Below, in pieces: positions 14,904 to 15,171 of a DNA stretch of 15,171 nucleotides. The stretch's first letter is position 1. The number at the start of each line of letters is the position of its first letter. Under the pieces are notes generated by a model. It was not told the DNA's origin and ran no database searches. It was given only the letters and a program-made list of their open reading frames with translations. Made by a program: the position numbers and the translations under genes. Source of the DNA: JBLHGU01 sp047615875 (GTDB lineage: Bacteria > Pseudomonadota > Gammaproteobacteria > Arenicellales > CAJQKF01); NCBI GenBank assembly GCA_047615875.1, contig JBLHGU010000122.1:1-15171 (forward strand). Direction: 5' to 3'.

Positions 14904-15046
14904 TACTTGTCTCCGCTGTAGAAATGATAACTTTTCTCTTATATCTATTATTCTATCACAGGAGCCCTGCAAAGTCGTCAGTTAAATTTTAATTTGTTGT
15001 AAGTTTATCGTTTCACACTGATAACGAAATTAACGGTACATAACAG

Positions 15047-15171
15047 ATGAGCATTTCCACAGAGACAACTAATGAAACATTTAACTCCAACAGCCTAGCC
15101 CTTTTCGAAGCTCTAAATAGTATTTCGGACCCTAGAAAGAAACGAGGAGTGCGTCATAACTTTCACGCAAT
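15047..15171 (+). CDS. N-terminus of a second ISAs1-like transposase (partial)
   Basis: The ATG at 15047 opens a frame that runs off the window after 41 codons. The segment ALFEALNSISDPRKKRGVRH matches the DPRxxRGxRH signature of the N-terminal domain found in ISAs1-type DDE transposases. Its sequence differs from the transposase at 5005-6085, so it is a different element. The left end of the element probably lies between the Fic-like remnant and this start. AGCCCTGCAAAGTCGTCAG near 14963-14981 could contain its terminal repeat, but the other end is outside the window. Confidence 0.65.
   Translation, partial: MSISTETTNETFNSNSLALFEALNSISDPRKKRGVRHNFHA

Noticed and set aside
14459..14990. Shared 10-mer GTCGTCAGTT upstream of both the second transposase and within the Fic-like remnant
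   Set aside because: Too short to claim a repeat or element end; the flanking bases do not match.

Overview
The window looks like part of an accessory island from an AT-rich, host-associated bacterium. Three things point to an obligate or facultative intracellular organism such as an amoeba-associated Chlamydiae (Parachlamydiales-like), with Legionella/Coxiella-type lineages not excluded: eukaryotic-like effector genes (a RING-H2 finger protein, two paralogous Ser/Thr protein kinases and a CE-clan cysteine protease/acetyltransferase-like gene), abundant decaying transposons, and a low-GC background. The taxonomic suggestion is inference; there is no rRNA or other phylogenetic marker here.

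Layout. (1) 1-1351, plus strand: three genes coupled by ATGA overlaps, reading as the 3' end of hipB, a stand-alone HipA N-subdomain gene (hipS-like) and the HipA kinase core (hipT-like), so a tripartite HipBST-type toxin-antitoxin operon. (2) 1352-7551: an effector-like cluster. It holds a RING-H2 protein (minus), an intact 494-aa protein kinase (plus), a CE-clan effector gene (minus) cut by an ISAs1-family element with a perfect 10-bp target duplication, and a second copy of the kinase (plus) cut off mid-domain by an IS5-family element. (3) 7552-8671: the IS5 element (itself a wreck with two nonsense codons, an internal deletion and two frameshifts), followed by a small fragment of a group II intron reverse transcriptase. 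(4) 8672-14373, minus strand: a two-partner secretion pair, a 1306-aa FhaB-like exoprotein with ESPR signal peptide, TPS domain, 13 GLUG repeats and three MBG-like repeats, followed by its FhaC/ShlB-like outer-membrane transporter. This block is visibly GC-rich compared with everything on either side and was probably acquired from a proteobacterium. (5) 14370-14903, minus: a Fic-family remnant lacking the catalytic core, whose stop codon overlaps the fhaB start. (6) 15047-15171: the start of another transposase.

The most informative results are these. Removing the ISAs1 element and one copy of its duplication rejoins two open reading frames in the same frame. The joined protein has a His/Asp/Gln/Cys pattern with spacing very like YopJ/Ulp1-type enzymes. 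The window therefore records an effector arsenal (ubiquitin ligase, kinases, CE-clan enzyme) in the process of being pruned by insertion sequences, next to a newly acquired secretion system joined to a host gene remnant without its own evident ribosome binding site.
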